From: Eustoma russellianum
Lineage: Eukaryota; Streptophyta; Magnoliopsida; Gentianales; Gentianaceae
DNA length: 64,000 nucleotides
Direction of reading: 5' to 3'
NCBI GenBank assembly: GCA_036186865.1
Contig: AP025071.1
Span: 18,292,263-18,356,262 of the forward strand
The position numbers and the translations under genes are program-made. Below are positions 58,478 to 64,000 of the stretch, piece by piece (the first letter of the stretch is position 1; every line of letters starts with the position of its first letter). The notes under the pieces were generated by a model. That model was not told where the DNA came from and searched no databases. It saw only the letters and a program-made list of their open reading frames with translations.

Positions 58478-61400
58478 TGTAGCGCCCCGCACCCCGGCCC
58501 AGCCGAATACGGTGCGCCCGCCGTACTTCACTACGGAGAGTACCAGGCGTCGATCCATAACATGTCGTAGTCCATGATAAAGTACATGGACTTTCATGCT
58601 TACGCGTCAACAAGTAAGCGAAACCGTGGCAGAATAAAAACTTTAAATTACAAACGTCTACGAAATCATCCTCAGTTTTACAACCCAAATCATAAGGTAC
58701 GAAAATTCTCAAAAGTATCTGTTTCCATCCCAATTACAGATAAAGATCATTGATCACAACCAGATCGTCATGTATCCTAAGCCATCCATCTCACACGTCT
58801 TACGGGTAAGGAACCCTAGGTTCATCTTCAATCCATTCTACTTTATTCCTTGCAGCCTCTGGGAGGAAAAATAGGGGGTGAATGACAAAGTCACCTGCAT
58901 GTAAACTATAAATAATCGTGAATTAAATAAAAGGTACATACAAGAACCGAACCCCAAAAATTTTGGTTTAGAAACATACCTAACCTCCATCCAATACCCG
59001 TCACTGATCAACACATAATGCACCAAGATCATATCTTAACCAAGATCGTCACTTATTACAGAACATATCTTATAAAAGATCGTAACTTAACAAAGACTGT
59101 CACTCAATAAGATCATAACTTAGGAGCTACTAAGTCATAACAACTTAGTCTAAGTATCACGTGCCATTATTTGATGACTCATTAAATGCAACCTGCATGA
59201 GTATGTACGTGTGAATGCATCATGATAAAATGAAAATAAGATCTTTTGTTCTTTCTTTCAAAACTTCATCGTCAAGAAACAATAGAGTGTTCAGATCTAT
59301 TCACCTGGATCTGAGGCGGTCACTTCTTCCCTTCGAACCTATTTTCCCGATTTCGAAGCGGTAACGTCATCACTTATAAGGTCTATTCTCTCCGGACCTG
59401 AACGGTCGATATCAGGTCTATTCTCTCCGGGCCTGAACGGTCCATGTCATCAGATCAACTAACCCCGGATCTGGAGCGGGTCCTTACTGGCCAGGAAACA
59501 CACACGGTTCCGGTGGGAAGCATTCTTTTAAAACAGAATCTTTTCTTTAAAAACGCTTTTTCATCATTCTTTCTCATAAAATCAGTTCCATAAATCATGT
59601 AAATGACGATGATGCAATGCATGACTTGTACTATGCAAATCATGATATGATGCATTAGATATACACATACGTACAACTTATTCTTTATGCTGGAAAAATT
59701 TCTAGAATTATCAGTCTATATACACGGCCCCAATCCCTCGTGGGTTAGGCCCACTATCATGAGTGCTTGTCATAGATATGCTTAAAAATGTCCTTTCGTT
59801 TCATAATATAATTTTCATGACGATACGAAATGTGTTAGACACTTAGTCTAATTAATTTCGAAACAAGGGCTGCAGAATTTCAGCAACGCAGCGTCCTTTC
59901 TTTTATCTTTCGTGTAAGCCCATTAAGCTTCTTTCAATTTGGGACACCTTTGGGACACTGTTGTAGACATAACATTAATTAGTGATCGTAAGTCCAAACC
60001 ATATAACTAAGCCTAAGTCCATTAGAACAAAGCCTTACAACGAGTTCCTCAATTCTGCTCAAAATTCCAAATTAGTGACGCCCACTTAATTATGATGATT
60101 ACCCCTCAATGATTCATTCTATGATAAGTGGCTTACATAAAAGGGTTCACATATGTACTAAGTAGTTGTCATAAAATTTTCGCAGAATTATAATATCGTT
60201 AAAGGAATCATTTGATCTTTTTCCCAAAACCGTTACATGCTGAATTCTATAATGACCGATTTTATTACAAATTTTATTATGACCAAACCGTAAATACTTT
60301 TTCAAAAATTCCGGTTCTCAAGTTTAGTAAACACATAGGGCTCGTATCCTGCCAAAAATCAGCCCAATTGCATATTCCCAAGGTCCATCTCCTGGTCAAT
60401 CATTAGGCCACATAAAATCTGTTTAGTCCAGTAATTTCCAGCATGACCAGTTTTAGTAAACAATTCCGTTAAAAATAATCCGTAACTCCTTTTCACTAAA
60501 TTCCAACTCTCATATTTACTATACACCTAGCGCTAATTTCATGCCAAAATTTAACTAAATTGAATACCTCTAATATCTCTTTTCAGGTCCTACAAAACGG
60601 CCTAAAAATCTGCTCTGCTCCAGTGAATTTCAAATTTTGTCACATTCCCTTTCTAGAAGGTCCTAACTTGCATCGTTTGACTTAAACACTTTATTAAACA
60701 TCCAACACACCTTTAACATGGGAATTTACAGATTCAACACATTACAAACATCATATACACATCCCGCCAAAATAGCTTGAATGCCTCATATATCATTCTT
60801 TGGGCCATGCACATCATGTTCATACTAAAATCAAGCCTTGGTGTAGTGGATGCATACGCACCCTAACCCCCAAACCAGCCCGTTCATACGCATGCATGGG
60901 CGAAAATAATAGCTCCATAATGAACATAGTAAGTTTAACACATGAAGCACCCATCTTGTTCACATTTTACCACACAAGTTACCATTTCTTACAAGAACTA
61001 CCTTTGTTTTCCCCTCTCTCCATCCAACCGTCCCCCATCCATGTAAAAAACAAGATCTTTGTCACATTCATCCTAGGTTTGCCACATATCCATAGTTAAA
61101 AATAACAAAGATTCCACCTTTGGAGCAAAGCTCACACATGCAAGCCATTATACCCTAAAATCCGAAAGTTTCACACATAAAACTTGGTATTTCACAACTA
61201 AGATTAAATATTAATGACATCTAGACATTCAGGCATGCACTTTCACATTCAAGCCACAAGTACGTATAGTGTACTTGCCTTTTCAACTTACTCCTCTTCT
61301 TAGCTTGAAATGGGTATGGAAAAGGTGAAACCTTCCTCTTCTTTGTGCATGCACCCCACGGTTTTGAAGGGGAAAGATACCAATGATTAGTTCACATTCT

Positions 61401-62538
61401 TAAGTGAAAGATGCACTAAATAGGGGTTAGATGGACTTACCAAATGGAACTTGAGTAGTATTCAAGCCTCTTAAGACTAGGATCCCACAAAAACTTGAGA
61501 CTTTTTGAGCCTAGTGACCTTGAAGGTCACGTTTTATGAACAAGAAAAATAGCACCATAAGTTTCATCTTATGAAAAATGTAGATATCTTCTTAAGAAGG
61601 TTAGGAATACTTACCTAATACCACTTAATCTTGGAAGAACCTAGACCTTCTTGGTTTGATCCTTGGCCGTGTGGTTTGGGAGAAGGGAAGAGAGAGAATT
61701 CTTCTTGCTCTTGAGGGTCCTTTGAGAGTTAGAAGGATGAGAGGATTCTCAAGTGTGCTTTGGAGGGAATTTTTCCTTCTTAGGCTATGGTTAGCCGTTG
61801 GGGGGTAAGATGGGAGGGTAAAAGATTTACCATGGTAAGGTTTAAGGGAACTAACCTTGATTACTTTAGTTAATCAAGGTTACTTTATTATTAACCTTGG
61901 TTACTTTAGTTCAATCATGGTTACTTTTAGACTAATCTTAGTTACGTTAATTAATTAGGGTTACTTTAACCTTGGTTTAATGATAAAGTAACCATGGTAG
62001 GATTTTAAAAATCCTCCATGATTAGCCACTTAGGGCATCCGATCAGTTGGGGTCTTCATTGACCCAACCATGCTTTATTCCCATTTAATAGTTACTTTCT
62101 CTTTACTTATCTTTTTTTTTCTTTCCCCCTTTTTCTTTTAAAATATGTAATTAGAAAATCATTGAGCCCCCTTTTTGGGCTAAGGGCCGAAAATTGGTAA
62201 CATTGGGAACAATTTTGCTCATTTTCTAAAATGGCTTATTTGTTAATTGGGCTCACTTATAAGGTGGCCCTTATGATTTCTCCTCTTAAAATCTCAGGAA
62301 ATTCCTATAAGGCCTTTTTACCCTTATGGCCGAAATCTCCCAAGCCCTTGGGAGTGAATTGGGTCCCTTCACATGGTCCAATATTCGGGCTTGAAATTTT
62401 ATATACTACTTTCCGTAACATAATCTAATTTAAATAAAATAAAAATAATCATCAAATAAATTATGCTTGAAGATACAATTTTCATAAACTCTCTTGGTTA
62501 AGTCGTAAGTACAAGGTGGTTCCTTGTTGGTTACATTA
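58478..62538 (-). repeat. 5' LTR of gypsy D (4061 bp)
   Basis: Homologous end to end to 46812-50845. The terminal bases next to E read TTACATTA where the other LTR has GTACAACA, so the end has mutated. It contains the same AGGTCTATTCTCTCCGG subrepeats at 59375-59450. No protein is encoded. Confidence 0.9.
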
Positions 62539-62543
62539 ATGAT

Positions 62544-63545
62544 TATGACCGTTCAGGCCCGGAGAGAATAGACCTGATGATGATGATTATGACCGTTCAG
62601 GCCCACAGAGAATAGACCTGATGATGATTATGAACGTTCAGGCCCAGAGAGAATAGACCTGATGATGATGATTTATGACCGTTCAGGTCCGGAGAGAATA
62701 GACATGATTACGATGGTTGACTAAATGACCGTTTTCGGATATGAAAATAATAGATCCGAAGGGAATGATATGACCACCTCAGATCCGGAGATAATATATC
62801 TGAACACTCTCTATTCTCGTTTTATTTACGATGATGTTTTGATAGGAAGAAGGAACGAATTTATCCTCATTTTATCATGCTGCATCACATGTGCATATTA
62901 ATACATGCTGCATTCAATAGTTAGTCGAATGCTATGTGTACCATTATTTAGGTTACAACCTTATTATGTACAGTCACTTGAGTTATGATTTTATTGTCGC
63001 ATAAGCTATGACCTTAATTCTTTTGACGGCCAATGGATTGAAAGTCAGGTATGTGAAAAATCCAAATTCTTGGGATTTGGTTCTTGTGTATACTTTCCAT
63101 TTAATTCTTGGTTGTTTATGGTTTACTTACTGGTGACTTTGTCACTCACCTCTTATTTTTTCTCTCAGAGCCTGCAGGAAACGGGGTAGAGTGGATTGAA
63201 GATGAGCCTAGAGTTCCGTACCCCTGGACGAGAGAGAGAGAGAGAGGATGATAGCCTAAGGAATTTATCATGATGGTTTATGTTTGATGGACTTATGTTG
63301 GAACAAACATTTCGGATTACTCTTTTATTTTGTGGACATGGTTGTAGACGTTATGTCGGATAATTCGGAATGTTTTATTTAAAAGTTTTTGTTTTGCAAG
63401 TTTTGCTTAATTGTCAATATGTAGGCATGATAGTCCATAAATTTTGTTATAGACTGTGACATGTTATGCATTGACGCCTGGTACTCACTATAGTGAAGTA
63501 CGGTGGGCGCACTGTATTCAGGCAGGCCGAGTATGAGGCGCTACA
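62544..63545 (+). repeat. 5' LTR of gypsy E, right part, with subrepeats
   Basis: It opens with four copies of a 40-50 base unit built from GACCGTTCAGGCCCGGAGAG then AATAGACCTGATGATG (62547-62705), followed by diverged versions to about 62810. A (GA)n run lies at 63230-63246. The 3' end holds GACGCCTGGTACTC, GTACGGTGGGCGCACTG and the terminal GAGGCGCTACA. Confidence 0.85.
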
Positions 63546-63547
63546 GG

Positions 63548-63559
63548 TGGTATCAGAGC
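63548..63559 (+). promoter_or_regulatory. Primer binding site of gypsy E
   Basis: TGGTATCAGAGC, a perfect initiator-Met tRNA complement, two bases after the LTR. Confidence 0.9.
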
Positions 63560-63863
63560 CCAGGCTCTAGATTCGGACAGAATATAGAATTAAGTGATGA
63601 TTTTAGAAGATCTAAGTTTTACCTTAGAATTAAGTCATGATCCTAGAAGAGTGTTGACCTTAGACTAGGACAACTTAGACTAGAATTAGGTACTTGACCT
63701 AATGACAAAACCCTAGTCAACGAAATTTTAAAGGCCACAGAATTTAAGTCGAATATTATCTTCTCGAATATTCGTTTAAGTTTTATTGAATTATGTATTT
63801 ATTTCCTGTCACTTATCTTGGTATTTCAACCTTGAATAAAAATTCCGACGCTCCTTAGTGAAG

Positions 63864-64000
63864 ATGGCTTGGCCTCGTGGCAGACTTGCTAGAGCCCGAC
63901 CCACTGCACAGGAGCCGATTCCTCCACAACCTCAGGAACCTTTTCCTCCTCCACCCGCTCAGGTTCCTCCAACACAACCACCGCAGGAACAGAACCCACC
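63864..64000 (+). CDS. Gag of gypsy E, N-terminal part, cut by window end
   Basis: ATG at 63864 opens MAWPRGRLARARPTAQEPIP followed by a Pro/Gln-rich leader. It is open for 45 codons to the window end. It aligns with the Gag start of D (MVRPRGRPARARP) and lies about 320 bases after the primer site, a normal leader length. Gag would build the particle in the cytoplasm. Whether the rest of E is intact cannot be seen, but this part has no lesion. Confidence 0.75.
   Translation, partial: MAWPRGRLARARPTAQEPIPPQPQEPFPPPPAQVPPTQPPQEQNP

Larger units (their letters stand above)
46812..62538 (-). mobile_element. Gypsy element D (chromovirus-like), inserted in the LTR of E
   Basis: The TSD ATGAT (46807-46811 and 62539-62543) fits when the right LTR ends at 62538, whose last bases are TTA instead of the ACA seen at 50845. 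Joining the flanks recreates E's LTR subrepeat. LTRs are 46812-50845 and 58478-62538, by eye about 5% apart in sampled stretches. The minus strand carries gag, protease, RT, RNase H, integrase and a chromodomain-like tail. Gag is split by a solo LTR, two intron-like segments lie in gag-pol, and several stops make it defective. Confidence 0.88.
43835..64000 (+). mobile_element. Gypsy element E (same group as D), split by D, runs off the window
   Basis: The 5' LTR starts TGTTGTACC at 43835, is interrupted at 46811 by D, resumes at 62544 and ends GGCGCTACA at 63545. The two parts total 3979 bp, close to the 4034 and 4061 bp of D's LTRs, which supports the start chosen. A primer site and a Gag start follow. 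E and D belong to the same group: their Gag proteins start alike and their LTR ends match. The candidate left TSD is ATAGG (43830-43834). The right end is outside the window. Confidence 0.8.

Overview
This window looks like gene-poor, repeat-dense nuclear DNA of a flowering plant, most likely a eudicot. The evidence is plant-type Ty1/copia and Ty3/gypsy LTR retrotransposons, an L1-type LINE, primer binding sites matching initiator-Met tRNA, and a plastid ndhF fragment. I found no complete host protein-coding gene, tRNA or rRNA. Nearly everything is transposon sequence, much of it nested, and the layers can be peeled apart because target-site duplications (TSDs) survive.

Layout. 1-393: end of a gypsy-type LTR. 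About 960-3677 (-): copia remnant (G) with gag, protease and integrase but no reverse transcriptase. About 5200-32204 (+): one L1-type LINE in three pieces (5200-6350, 20973-22577, 31248-32204). The first gap holds copia A (6351-20967, +, TSD ATAAT), which itself holds copia B (9355-19503, -, TSD GATGT). The second gap holds gypsy C (22578-31242, -, TSD AAATT), a young but coding-defective element. 32530-41339: an apparent solo LTR (F, TSD TACCA) of 8.8 kb, enlarged by a 3.67-kb internal tandem duplication. 41345-42045: a short duplicated genomic segment whose second copy keeps the F-empty site. 42046-43000: organelle-like DNA with an ndhF palindrome and a 10-N assembly gap. 43835 to the window end (+): gypsy E. 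Its 5' LTR is split by gypsy D (46812-62538, -, TSD ATGAT), and D's gag is split by a solo LTR of the copia B family (55488-58019, TSD GTAAA).

Most interesting. D, a chromovirus-like (Tekay-type) element, carries two short stretches with exact GT...AG ends (75 and 70 nt). Removing each restores the reading frame expected from related elements. The first lies at the gag-protease boundary, and retaining it ends Gag four codons later, so splicing could in principle set the Gag to Gag-Pol ratio. Other points of note are the enlarged solo LTR F with its empty-site paralogue, the ndhF palindrome, C's recent mobility despite deleted gag and integrase parts, and a recurring place for short subrepeats inside several LTR families. 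All coding regions of A, B, C, D and the LINE are broken. Only E, which runs off the window, could still be intact.
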